The position numbers were made by a program, and so were the translations under genes. Positions 1-8,505 of a stretch of DNA of 15,391 nt are shown one piece after another; position 1 is the stretch's first letter; each line of letters begins with the position of its first letter. The notes below the pieces were generated by a model that saw nothing but the letters and a program-made list of their open reading frames with translations, had not been told where the DNA came from and did not search any database. Source of the stretch: a bacterium (GTDB lineage Bacteria > Eremiobacterota > Eremiobacteria > Baltobacterales > Baltobacteraceae); the NCBI GenBank assembly GCA_021781095.1, contig JAJXXM010000322.1:1-15391 (forward strand), given 5' to 3'.

Positions 1-79
1 GACGGTAGGCGGACTTGATGTCCTTCTCGGGCGCACCTTTCGGCACGCCGAGAACGGCGTAGTAGTCCTTGTAGTTCAT
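1..79 (-). CDS. dnaJ: DnaJ (Hsp40) co-chaperone, N-terminal fragment
   Basis: Only the first 26 codons are in the window; the gene runs off the left edge. The reverse-strand translation starts MNYKDYYAVLGVPKGAPEKD and continues IKSAYR, which is helix I and the start of helix II of a J-domain. The HPD motif that stimulates DnaK ATPase would lie just outside. DnaJ delivers unfolded substrates to DnaK in the cytosol. The ATG (79-77) overlaps the TGA stop of grpE (78-76) in an ATGA junction, so the two genes are probably translationally coupled. Position behind dnaK and grpE supports DnaJ over another J-domain protein, although CbpA-like proteins cannot be excluded from 26 residues. Confidence 0.9.
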   Translation of the reverse strand, partial: MNYKDYYAVLGVPKGAPEKDIKSAYR

Positions 80-591
80 TGATGCTTCGCGACGAGCACT
101 TTCGCCGGGCGGAGGAGATCGTCGCCGAGGCGGTAGCCCTTCTCCGCGACTTCGACGACGGTTTCGTCGGCTTGCCCGTCGGTCGCCGCGACCGTACCGA
201 TCGCTTCTGCAACGTGCGGATCGAACGGATGCCCCTTCACGTCGACGGCACTGATGCCTTCAGAGGTAAGGACCGCTTCGAAACCGCGCAGCGTGCTTTC
301 GACGCCGGAGCGCAGCGCTTCGCCGCCCGCCGGCACCGCGAGCGCGCGTTCGAGATTGTCGAGAACCGGCAGCAACCGCCCGAACAGGCGGCGCCGGTGT
401 TCCACGATGCGCTGTTCGATATCGCGTTGCACGCGCCGTTTGTAATTCTCGAAATCCGCCATCGCGAGCAAAAATTTGTTGTAGTTCTCGTCGGCGCGAG
501 CGTTGGCTTTGGTGAGCTCGCTCTCCGACTGCACGCTCTCATCGGTCGCGACGGGGTCGCCGATGGGATCGTTGAGTAGATCGTTATCCAT
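76..591 (-). CDS. grpE: GrpE nucleotide exchange factor of DnaK
   Basis: The 171-residue product has the usual GrpE layout. An acidic, poorly conserved N-terminus (about 1-25) is followed by a long charged helix (about 26-75, containing FLLAMADFENYKRR, a typical GrpE stretch), then the helical bundle (LLPVLDNLERAL) and the C-terminal beta domain (about 115-171, with HPFDPHVAEAI and KGYRLGDDLLRPAKVLV). GrpE is a homodimer that opens the DnaK nucleotide-binding domain to release ADP. It is the middle gene of dnaK-grpE-dnaJ, 113 bp behind dnaK and overlapping dnaJ by 4 bp. The ribosome binding site is weak (a purine-rich GAGATAG about 10 nt upstream of the ATG). Length and motifs are normal for the family. 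Confidence 0.96.
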   Translation of the reverse strand: MDNDLLNDPIGDPVATDESVQSESELTKANARADENYNKFLLAMADFENYKRRVQRDIEQRIVEHRRRLFGRLLPVLDNLERALAVPAGGEALRSGVESTLRGFEAVLTSEGISAVDVKGHPFDPHVAEAIGTVAATDGQADETVVEVAEKGYRLGDDLLRPAKVLVAKHQ

Positions 592-649
592 AATTGCGTC
601 TATCTCTACTTCTGTTTATGAAAATGAGCGCATGAAAAGACGGCGGCGG

Positions 650-683
650 GTGAGGGCGGCCGCAGATTGCGGCGCGCCCTCAC
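650..683 (-). terminator. GC-rich hairpin in the dnaK-grpE gap
   Basis: The 113-bp gap between dnaK and grpE holds a strong inverted repeat. The outer arms GTGAGGGCG (650-658) and CGCCCTCAC (675-683) pair perfectly over 9 bp. The inner arms GCCGC (659-663) and GCGGC (669-673) add 5 bp around the loop AGATT, with one bulged base at 674. In the transcribed (minus) direction it is followed, after about 10 nt, by a short CTTTTC run rather than an immediate U-tract. It may be a partial terminator or a 3'-end stabiliser that lowers grpE-dnaJ expression relative to dnaK. The structure is seen directly; the role is inferred. Confidence 0.5.
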
Positions 684-704
684 TCCATCCGCGCGAACGG
701 AAGG

Positions 705-2558
705 CTACTTCGCTTCCTTGAACTCGGCGTCGATGACGTCGTCGGGGGTCGAACTCGCAGCGCCGTTTGAGGCCTGTCCGTTCGCCGACTCGGCTCCCGC
801 CGCTTCGCCCTCGGGCGTCGCTCCGGTGCTCTTGTAGAGCAGTTCCGCCATCTTGTAGCTCGCGCTCTGGAGCTTCTCGATCGAGGCCTTGATCTCGGTC
901 GCGGCTCCGTTCTCGCTGAGTTTTTTCAACTCCGCGAGCGCGCTCTCGACTTCACCGCGAGCGGTTGCGTCGAGTTTCTCTCCGACTTCCTTCAGCGACT
1001 TTTCGGTCGAGTAGATCAGGCTCGATGCGGTATTCCGCACCTCCGCCTCTTCGCGCTTCGCCTTGTCGGCGGCCGCTTGAAGTTCGGCGTCCTTGACCAT
1101 CCGCTCGACTTCCTCTTTGTTGAGGTTGGTCGATGCGGTGATCGTGATCTGCTGCTCTTTCCCGGTACCGAGATCTTTCGCGCCGACGTTGACGATGCCG
1201 TTGGCATCGATGTTGAAGGTGACTTCGATCTGCGGTACGCCGCGCGGCGCCGGGGGCATGCCCTCGAGCCGGAAACGTCCGAGCGTCTTGTTGTCGGCCG
1301 CCATCGGACGTTCGCCCTGCAGAATGTGGATGTCCACACTCGTCTGGCCGTCCTCGGCGGTGGTGAAGACCTGCGATTTCTTCGTCGGGATCGTCGTGTT
1401 CCGTTCGATCAGCGTCGTCATGACGCCGCCCATCGTTTCGAGACCGAGCGAGAGCGGGGTGACGTCGAGCAGTACGACGTCGCGCACTTCGCCCGAGAGG
1501 ACGCCGGCCTGAATCGCCGCGCCGACCGCGACCACTTCGTCGGGGTTGACGGTGAGATTCGGATCCTTACCGGTCAGCTTGCGAACGAGTTCGAGAATGA
1601 CGGGCATGCGGGTCGAACCGCCGACCATCACCACTTCGTCGATCTGCGAGATGTCGATCTTCGCATCGGCGAGCGCGCTCTTGAACGGATTGATGCAGCG
1701 ATCGGTGAGATCGCTGGTGATCTCCTCGAACTTCGCACGCGTCAGCGTGTACTCGAGATGCTTGGGACCTTCGGCGTCGGCCGTAATGAACGGCAGATTG
1801 ATCGTCGTTTGCACGACGGCCGAGAGTTCGATCTTCGCTTTCTCCGCGGCTTCGGTCAGACGTTGCATCGCCTGCTTGTCCTTGGAGAGATCGATGCCCT
1901 GATCTTTGCGGAATTCGCCGACGAGCCATTCCACCACGCGGTGGTCGTAATCGTCGCCGCCGAGTCGCGTATCGCCGTTGGTCGATTTCACTTCGAAAAC
2001 GCCGTCGCCGACTTCGAGAATCGAGACGTCGAAGGTACCGCCGCCGAGATCCCATACCAGGATCGTTTCGTTGCCTTTTTTATCGAGGCCGTATGCGAGT
2101 GCGGCCGCGGTCGGCTCGTTGATGATGCGGAGCACTTCGAGGCCGGCGATTTTGCCGGCGTCTTTGGTCGCCTGGCGCTGTGCGTCGTTGAAATAGGCGG
2201 GAACCGTGATCACCGCTTGGGTGACCCGTTCGCCGAGATAGTTGCTCGCGTCGTTCACGAGCTTTTGCAGAACCATCGCCGAGATCTCTTGCGGGGTGTA
2301 ATCCTTGCCGTCGATCTTGACGCGATAATCACCCTCGCCCATGTGGCGCTTGATCGAAGATATCGTACGCTCCGGGTTGGTGACGGCCTGGCGTTTTGCG
2401 AGCTGTCCTACGAGACGCTCGCCGGTTTTCGAAAAGGCGACGACCGACGGGGTGGTACGCGAGCCTTCCGAGTTTGCGATGACGGTGGGCGAGTTGCCCT
2501 CCATAACGGCGACGACCGAGTTGGTCGTGCCGAGGTCGATGCCGACCACTTTAGCCAT
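705..2558 (-). CDS. dnaK: DnaK (Hsp70) chaperone
   Basis: This 617-residue Hsp70 is full length. The ATPase domain carries GIDLGTTNS (6-14), [11 protein letters not shown] (147-157), [11 protein letters not shown] (169-179) and VGGSTRMP (312-319). The conserved interdomain linker VVLLDVTP is at about 361-368, followed by the beta-sandwich substrate domain ([12 protein letters not shown] onward) and a helical lid. The tail is flexible, rich in Gly/Ala/Ser/Asn, and ends [12 protein letters not shown], close to the DDVVDAEFEEV ending of many bacterial DnaKs. It folds and refolds cytosolic proteins with GrpE and DnaJ, encoded directly downstream. A GAGG ribosome binding site lies about 11 nt before the ATG. 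The 282-bp upstream gap holds an inverted repeat and a candidate promoter, so the operon is probably controlled separately from the htrA-like gene before it. Confidence 0.98.
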   Translation of the reverse strand: MAKVVGIDLGTTNSVVAVMEGNSPTVIANSEGSRTTPSVVAFSKTGERLVGQLAKRQAVTNPERTISSIKRHMGEGDYRVKIDGKDYTPQEISAMVLQKLVNDASNYLGERVTQAVITVPAYFNDAQRQATKDAGKIAGLEVLRIINEPTAAALAYGLDKKGNETILVWDLGGGTFDVSILEVGDGVFEVKSTNGDTRLGGDDYDHRVVEWLVGEFRKDQGIDLSKDKQAMQRLTEAAEKAKIELSAVVQTTINLPFITADAEGPKHLEYTLTRAKFEEITSDLTDRCINPFKSALADAKIDISQIDEVVMVGGSTRMPVILELVRKLTGKDPNLTVNPDEVVAVGAAIQAGVLSGEVRDVVLLDVTPLSLGLETMGGVMTTLIERNTTIPTKKSQVFTTAEDGQTSVDIHILQGERPMAADNKTLGRFRLEGMPPAPRGVPQIEVTFNIDANGIVNVGAKDLGTGKEQQITITASTNLNKEEVERMVKDAELQAAADKAKREEAEVRNTASSLIYSTEKSLKEVGEKLDATARGEVESALAELKKLSENGAATEIKASIEKLQSASYKMAELLYKSTGATPEGEAAGAESANGQASNGAASSTPDDVIDAEFKEAK

Positions 2559-2753
2559 GAATTTTTCTTACCTCGTTGTTGTGATGTGAACCCCGAGCGC
2601 GCCCTGGACCAGCTAGATCGAGACACCGGGCGGTCGAGCCGAGGCGTGCGCACATTCGAGGTTGGTGTGCGCATCGCGACGATCCGGCGACGCTCCGAGC
2701 GTTCGACGACGCCTTGCCGCTTACGAACGAATTCGGGCTTGGTTGCCTACCCC

Positions 2754-2759
2754 ATAGTA
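2754..2759 (-). promoter_or_regulatory. Candidate -10 box of the dnaK operon
   Basis: On the minus strand this reads TACTAT, a good match to TATAAT in an otherwise GC-rich stretch. A -35 at 17-nt spacing would fall at 2777-2782 (GAACAA), a poor sigma-70 match. That hexamer lies inside the inverted repeat at 2762-2792. The assignment is tentative, and a heat-shock sigma factor with other preferences is possible. Confidence 0.3.
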
Positions 2760-2761
2760 CA

Positions 2762-2792
2762 ACAAGGAGCGGCAATTTGTTCCGCTCCTTGT
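2762..2792. promoter_or_regulatory. 11-bp inverted repeat, 9-nt spacer: operator or terminator
   Basis: ACAAGGAGCGG (2762-2772) and CCGCTCCTTGT (2782-2792) are perfect reverse complements separated by exactly 9 nt (CAATTTGTT). Arm length and spacing resemble the HrcA operator CIRCE (9-bp arms, 9-nt spacer), but the sequence is not CIRCE (TTAGCACTC/GAGTGCTAA) and not the HspR box HAIR (CTTGAGT-N7-ACTCAAG). It lies next to a possible -10 box upstream of dnaK, where a repressor site would be expected. It could instead terminate the htrA-like transcript, but the sequence after the stem (TGTACTATGGGG) is not a proper U-tract. Confidence 0.5.
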
Positions 2793-2840
2793 AACAGCAG
2801 GGCTATCCTCTGGGTTGCGCTCGCCTCGGAGCGCCGCTTC

Positions 2841-4037
2841 CTAGGGAACGGTTCCGGCGGTCGCCGGGCGTTCCGTCAAGGTGACCGCGGCGAACTTCTT
2901 GATCCCCTGTGCCCAGAGGTCGATCCGAACGACCGTGCCCGGTTTCTTACTGGCGATATATTTGAGGAGATCCTGCGTCTTCGTGTAGGTTTTGCCGTCG
3001 ACGCTGAGGATGACGTTGCCGGGCTCGATCCCCGCCTTATCGGCGGGAGCGCCTGGGACGACGGCGATCACCGCGATCCCGTTGGGGCCGCTGGTATAGC
3101 CGATCTGGTTACGCAACCCTGGGCTGAGGTCAGCCATCTCGACCCCCATGTAACCCTCGTTCGTTCCTTGGGTGATGCCGGGGTGCTCGAGCATCTCTGC
3201 GACCACGCGCTGCACGGTATTCGCCGGAATCGCGAAGCCGATGCCCTGGGCGTACGCCGATTTCACGGTCGACTGGTTGATGCCGATCACCTTGCCGTGG
3301 TCGTCGATCAGTGGGCCGCCGGAGTTCCCGGGGTTGATCGGCGCCGAGGTCTGCAGGAGCCCCTTGAAATCGATCGTTTGGCCGCTATCGTTCTGGATCG
3401 GCTCGTTCCGGTCGAACGCCGAGACGACGCCGAGGGTCACCGTCTGCTGGAGTTCGAGCGGCTCGCCGATCGCGATCGCCCACTGCCCCTGTTCGACGCG
3501 GTCGAAGTTCGCGAACTGCAACGGCGGCGGAAGCTTCTTGTAGTTGTCGACGCGAATGACCGCGAGGTCGGCGCCGATATTCTCCGCGACGACGTGCGCC
3601 GGCACGTGGTCGCCGTCGGCGAAGACGACGGTGAGCTTCGTGATATTTCCACCCTGCGGCGGGGTGACGACGTGGGCGTTCGTAACGATGTCGCCCTTCG
3701 TGTCGTAGACGAAGCCCGACCCCGACGCCTTTCCCTTATAGGGCTCTTCAACGCCGGGGCCGCCCTGGCCGAAGAAACCTTGGAAGAACGGCACGACCCG
3801 CTGGCCGTTGACGTCGAGTTGAATCGCGACGACCGAGGGCTTCGTGCGCTTGACCGCCGAGACGATGCGATCTTGGTCGCTAATGCCTTGCAGCGGTGCG
3901 GCGGAGACTACGGGGAGCGAGTGATTCGGCCCCGCGACGCCGGCGAAGTGCGTGCTTGCGTAGAGCATCATCAGGAAGCTGCCGATGCTCGCGCCGACGA
4001 GCGCGATGATAAGGGTGGGAAGAACGCGTTGTTTCAC
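2841..4037 (-). CDS. Membrane-anchored HtrA/DegP/DegS-like serine protease
   Basis: I start this gene at the GTG at 4037, giving 398 residues. This fits the 34-bp gap after the ATPase gene and places a hydrophobic signal anchor (about 6-27) at the N-terminus; a longer frame to 4187 would run back into the ATPase gene. The trypsin-like domain has the full triad: His122 in TNAHVV, Asp157 in GADLAVI, Ser239 in NPGNSGGP. One PDZ domain follows (about 296-392, GYMGVEMADL through VPGAPADKAGIEPGNVIL). A single PDZ plus an uncleaved anchor suggests a DegS or HhoA/PepD-like envelope protease that degrades misfolded proteins or triggers a stress signal. A GGAG lies 11 nt before the GTG and can pair with CTCC in a 5-bp hairpin (4049-4063). 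It is probably the last gene of the efflux operon. Confidence 0.93.
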   Translation of the reverse strand: MKQRVLPTLIIALVGASIGSFLMMLYASTHFAGVAGPNHSLPVVSAAPLQGISDQDRIVSAVKRTKPSVVAIQLDVNGQRVVPFFQGFFGQGGPGVEEPYKGKASGSGFVYDTKGDIVTNAHVVTPPQGGNITKLTVVFADGDHVPAHVVAENIGADLAVIRVDNYKKLPPPLQFANFDRVEQGQWAIAIGEPLELQQTVTLGVVSAFDRNEPIQNDSGQTIDFKGLLQTSAPINPGNSGGPLIDDHGKVIGINQSTVKSAYAQGIGFAIPANTVQRVVAEMLEHPGITQGTNEGYMGVEMADLSPGLRNQIGYTSGPNGIAVIAVVPGAPADKAGIEPGNVILSVDGKTYTKTQDLLKYIASKKPGTVVRIDLWAQGIKKFAAVTLTERPATAGTVP

Positions 4038-4071
4038 AGTTATAAATGCTCCAAGCTGTGGAGAAGGCTCG

Positions 4072-4807
<736 letters not shown>

Positions 4808-4815
<8 letters not shown>

Positions 4816-6016
4816 AACGTAATGCCTCGATGGGGTCGACGGATGCCGCGCGTAGCGCGGGAAGGGTGCCGAAGACGAGCGTGACGACGGTTGCGAAGAT
4901 CGTGGCGAGAAGGATTGCCTGCGTCCACGGGAGCGCCGCGATCGTCCCCGAGATGCGCGCGATAAAGAGCTGTTGCGCGAGTTCGCCGATCCCGAGCCCG
5001 GCGAGCATGCCGACCAACGAACCGCTGAATGCGAGCACGAAGGCCTCGACGAAAAACTGAATGAGAATCGTCGCTCGCGACGCGCCGATCGCGCGCCGTA
5101 TCCCGATCTCGCGCGTTCGTTCGCTCACCGATACGAAGAGAATGTTCATAATTCCGATTCCGGCGACGAGCAGCGAGATCGCACCGACCGCACTCACGAT
5201 CGTTCCGACGACGCCGAAGAAGCCGTCGATCTGTTTGGTGAAGAAACCGAAATCGAACGTCTGGTAGATCGAGCCGCCGTGCGCTTGCGAGAGAACGCGC
5301 TTGGCGTTCGCTTCGAGCGTCGCCAGCGTCGCATCGCGGCTGCCCAGTACCTGGATGCCGAAGAGCGGGCGACCGCGCTGATAATCGTTGTAGAAGGTCG
5401 TGTAGGGTATCACGACGTCGTTATTGATATCGAAGCCTAACGATGCGGTCGAGAGCGTCGCCGGGCCGAGCACGCCGACGATGACGTAACGCTTCGGACC
5501 GACGTAGACCGATTGGCCGAGCACCGTGCTCGGATCGACCGCATGGGGGAAGAGGCGCGAGAACGCCTTCGACGAGAGCACGCAGACCGGGCTCGCATTC
5601 TCGACGTCGGTACGCGCGATCGCGTGCCCGGCGACGACCGGCGCGGTGCTGAAGCGACGATAGGATTCACCGCCGAACTTCAGCATGACGTGCTGGTGGC
5701 CGGCGCTGACGATGGTGCGCGTCTGTCCGAATGGAATCGCGGTCTCGACGCCGGGAACGTTTTGCTCCAGCAACGTTAGATCGGAGAGCCCGAGGTTCGC
5801 TCGTTGCGTGCTGCCTTGCGTGGATTTCGGGAAGAGAAAGAACGTATTAATGTTGATCCCGCGAAAGGCGCCGTTCACCGCTGCGGCCATGCCCGCGGCG
5901 GCGACCTGAATGGAGATGATGGCGGCGACGCCGACGACCAGGCCGATTAACGTGAGAATCGTTCGGGTGAGGTTCGCTTGCATGAGTTCGAGCGTTTCGC
6001 GCATGTAGTCGAGCAT
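4808..6016 (-). CDS. MacB/FtsX-type ABC permease (permease B)
   Basis: From the ATG at 6016 the product is 402 residues. This start has GGAG 5 nt upstream and lies 1 nt beyond the stop of permease A; a longer open frame to 6220 overlaps permease A and is not credible. The layout is MacB-like: one N-terminal helix (about 18-43), a large periplasmic domain (about 45-270), and three C-terminal helices in an FtsX domain. The cytoplasmic coupling region [20 protein letters not shown] is diagnostic of the family, and the end DPIEALRYE matches the usual C-terminus. It should pair with permease A (4 TM helices each) and the ATPase encoded just downstream. Confidence 0.94.
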
Positions 6017-6017
6017 G

Positions 6018-7205
6018 TTAACTCCGCAGCGCCACGACGGGATCGAGTTTTCCGGCGCGGATCGCCGGATAGGCACCAAAGCCGATACCGATGCCGATGG
6101 TAAAGAAGGCGGCGATCGAGAGGACGAGCGCCCACGGTACCGGCGCGCTGCCGACGAAGTGCACGAGGCTTCCCCGTAATGCAAGGACGATGAGGACGCC
6201 GAAGATCGTACCGATGGCACCGCCGATCGCCGATAGAATCGTCGCTTCGATTAAAAACTGCAGCGAGATATCGCCGGAGCTCGCTCCGATCGATTTGCGG
6301 ATGCCGATCTCGCGCGTGCGCTCGTTCACCGAGACGAGCATGATATTCATGATACCGATTCCGGCCACGCACAGGGCGATACCGCCGATGAGCGTTATGC
6401 CGACGCCGATGCCGCCGAGAACGTGGGAGAATATTCCCAGCGACTTCGCCTGATCCTGAATCGTGTACTTCGCATGGGGCCCGTGGAGGCTCCGGAGTGC
6501 GGCGGTCGCCGCCGCCGTGACCTGCTCCGACGTGACGCCGGGAGCGCTATAAAAAATGATGCCGTCGATCGGCCCCGGAGCGATGCGATGCATCGTCGTG
6601 TACGGGACGTAAATCGCGTCGCCGACCGCACTGCTGAGGAGACTTCCGGTCGCGTCGAAAACGCCGACGATTCGTAGCCGCGTGTTGCCGACGGAGATGC
6701 TACGCCCGAGCGGATCTTCGTGCGGGAAGAGCGTTTTGCGAGCCTCTTTCGAGATCATCGCGACGTTCGCTGCGGCCAGGACGTCGTTGTGGTCGAGCTT
6801 GCGTCCCTCGAGGATCACCATGGCGTTGTCGCCCTTATCGGTGCCGTGGAGTTGCGGGTAATGCGTTTTACCGCCGACGTTCACCGGAAACGGGCGACCG
6901 AAATACCCCGCGTAGGCACTGGTTATCGCGCCGTTGCTTCGGGCGACGAAGCGCGCGACATCGCGATAATAAAGCGTTGCCGCGAGCGGGTTATCGGAGG
7001 AGCGATCGACGAAAACGACCCAGCCCACCGAATCGGCATTACCCAACGATGCTTCGAGGCCCCGCGCGCCGGCCTGGCTCAGCCCCAAGACGGCGATCGT
7101 CGACGCGATACCGATAATGGTGCCCAACAATGAGAGCGCCGAACGGAGGCGATTGCGCCAAAGTGATGCGAGCGCCTCCTCAACGTATGCGGCGAGTACG
7201 CTCAC
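6018..7205 (-). CDS. MacB/FtsX-type ABC permease (permease A)
   Basis: This 395-residue permease has an N-terminal helix (about 23-43, ALSLLGTIIGIASTIAVLGL), a periplasmic domain, and three C-terminal helices. The FtsX coupling motif [16 protein letters not shown] and the family-typical C-terminus KLDPVVALRS are present. It starts with GTG at 7205, overlapping the TGA of the adaptor gene (GTGA), with only a weak ribosome binding site, so translation is likely coupled. It shares architecture and the coupling motif with permease B but differs in most periplasmic residues. The two are probably paralogues that form a heterodimer, unlike the homodimeric E. coli MacB in which ATPase and permease are fused. 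Confidence 0.94.
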   Translation of the reverse strand: MSVLAAYVEEALASLWRNRLRSALSLLGTIIGIASTIAVLGLSQAGARGLEASLGNADSVGWVVFVDRSSDNPLAATLYYRDVARFVARSNGAITSAYAGYFGRPFPVNVGGKTHYPQLHGTDKGDNAMVILEGRKLDHNDVLAAANVAMISKEARKTLFPHEDPLGRSISVGNTRLRIVGVFDATGSLLSSAVGDAIYVPYTTMHRIAPGPIDGIIFYSAPGVTSEQVTAAATAALRSLHGPHAKYTIQDQAKSLGIFSHVLGGIGVGITLIGGIALCVAGIGIMNIMLVSVNERTREIGIRKSIGASSGDISLQFLIEATILSAIGGAIGTIFGVLIVLALRGSLVHFVGSAPVPWALVLSIAAFFTIGIGIGFGAYPAIRAGKLDPVVALRS

Positions 7206-8497
7206 GGGGTTTCCGAGGGACTGCCCTGCGGAAGCGGTACGATCCGCATCCCTTCGTGCAGCGCGGGTACCGCCGAGGCGACGATCGTTTCGCCGGCGGT
7301 CAAGCCGGAGCGAACGATGCTTTGGAGATCGTTACTCTTGCCGAGGACGACGGCGACTTCATGCGCCTTGCCCTTGCGGACGACCCAGATCTTCGTGGCT
7401 TTTTTTACGTGAACGATCGCGGCCGTCGGAACGACGAGGGCGTTCGGGATGCTCGTCGTCAGAATATCGACGTTTGCCGTCATTCCGTCGCGAAGGACCG
7501 GATTGCTTTCGTCGAGGGCGACCGTCGTGAGCACTTCGCGTGCGGTCGAACCGGCGTCGGTGGAACGGGTCGCAAGCGGCGAGATGCGCTCGATATGTCC
7601 GTGTAAGGTGACGTTCGGAAAGTCTTCGCTGGTAACGTTGACCGGCATGCCGAGGGCGACGGCGTGGATATCCTGTTCGTCGACCTGCGCCTGCACGACG
7701 TAGTTGCTACCTTCGGCAATCGTGAACATCGCCTGTCCCGCCGAGACCGCGTCGCCGGGAAGGATCGTGCGGTTCGCATCGGTCGGGCGCGGTGCGACGC
7801 TCTCGATCACGCCGGAGAACGGAGCGACGATGCGTTCGAAGCCGAGTTGTTGCTGCGCCTGGTCGTTGAGGATCTTCGATTTCAGCGCCTGTGCTTTAGC
7901 GGCCTGAACCGAGCTCGTTCCGTATCCGGTCACCGCTCCGAGCTTGAGTTGCTCGACCGACTGGTCGTAGGCGACCTTCGCCTGCTCCTCCTTCGCGCGA
8001 TCGGCGTCGAGTTGGCTGCGCGGGATCGCTTTGTCGGCGTAGAGCGTTTCGTCGGCGGTCAGGACGCGACGCGCTTCGTCGAGGTTGCTTTTCGCGGTAT
8101 CGACCCCGGCTTGGTACTGCACGCGCGCGTTGCGCTCTTGAATCGCTGCGGTCCGTACGTTCGCGACCGAACTCTGGTAGTCGGCGAGCGCTCCGGCGGC
8201 ACTCGCGTCGAGCGATGGATTTTCGATCGTTGCGAGCAACTCGCCGGCCGAGACGCGGCTACCGGCTTTCACGTCGATGCTCGCGAGGTTTCCGCTGACC
8301 AACGCCGGTATCGTTTCCATGTGCGGGTGCATCACGGTGCCGTTCTCCGGGAGCTTCACGACGAACGTCGTCGGCTCGATTTTCAACGTTTTGGCGGCAA
8401 TCGAGTTGCTCGAATGAGGGCGGAAGGCGAGAGCGAGTCCGACGACGACGATCGCGACGATCGCGGCGATGACGATGATCCGGGCGTTCTTGTTCAT
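7202..8497 (-). CDS. Periplasmic adaptor (HlyD/MacA-type membrane fusion protein)
   Basis: The 431-residue adaptor joins the inner-membrane permeases to the outer-membrane factor. A single N-terminal anchor (about 7-24) is followed by the first half of the barrel-sandwich (lipoyl-like) domain (about 66-94, with VSGNLASIDVKAGSRVSAGE). A long alpha-hairpin follows (about 95-220, Ala/Gln/Lys/Glu-rich), then the second lipoyl half (VAPFSGVIESV, about 224-234), a beta-barrel domain (VQAQVDEQDIHAVALGMPVN) and a membrane-proximal domain ending near 420. AAGGAG overlaps the TAA of the preceding tolC-like gene and sits 4 nt before the ATG, a strong site that also ties the two genes. Length and order are normal for MacA/HlyD-type adaptors. 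Confidence 0.94.
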   Translation of the reverse strand: MNKNARIIVIAAIVAIVVVGLALAFRPHSSNSIAAKTLKIEPTTFVVKLPENGTVMHPHMETIPALVSGNLASIDVKAGSRVSAGELLATIENPSLDASAAGALADYQSSVANVRTAAIQERNARVQYQAGVDTAKSNLDEARRVLTADETLYADKAIPRSQLDADRAKEEQAKVAYDQSVEQLKLGAVTGYGTSSVQAAKAQALKSKILNDQAQQQLGFERIVAPFSGVIESVAPRPTDANRTILPGDAVSAGQAMFTIAEGSNYVVQAQVDEQDIHAVALGMPVNVTSEDFPNVTLHGHIERISPLATRSTDAGSTAREVLTTVALDESNPVLRDGMTANVDILTTSIPNALVVPTAAIVHVKKATKIWVVRKGKAHEVAVVLGKSNDLQSIVRSGLTAGETIVASAVPALHEGMRIVPLPQGSPSETP

Positions 8498-8505
8498 GCT
8501 GCTCC

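Larger units (their letters stand above)
2559..2840 (-). other. Gap upstream of dnaK: probable promoter and long leader
   Basis: No convincing gene lies between the htrA-like stop and the dnaK start. Reading toward dnaK it holds an 11-bp inverted repeat (2762-2792), a TACTAT box (2754-2759), then about 190 nt that would form the dnaK 5' leader. The leader contains an 8-bp inverted repeat, TGCGCACA (2647-2654) with TGTGCGCA (2666-2673), loop 11 nt, and a small ACGCT/AGCGT hairpin near 2690-2702. The leader may therefore be folded. A plus-strand open frame crosses the region but looks like a composition artefact. Confidence 0.5.

Noticed and set aside
2762..2792. Canonical CIRCE or HAIR operator
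   Set aside because: Spacer length matches CIRCE, but neither the TTAGCACTC nor the CTTGAGT half-site is present.
6017..6220. N-terminal extension of permease B to 6220
   Set aside because: The extension is Ser/Arg-rich, lies inside permease A in another frame, and the ATG at 6016 has a good ribosome binding site.
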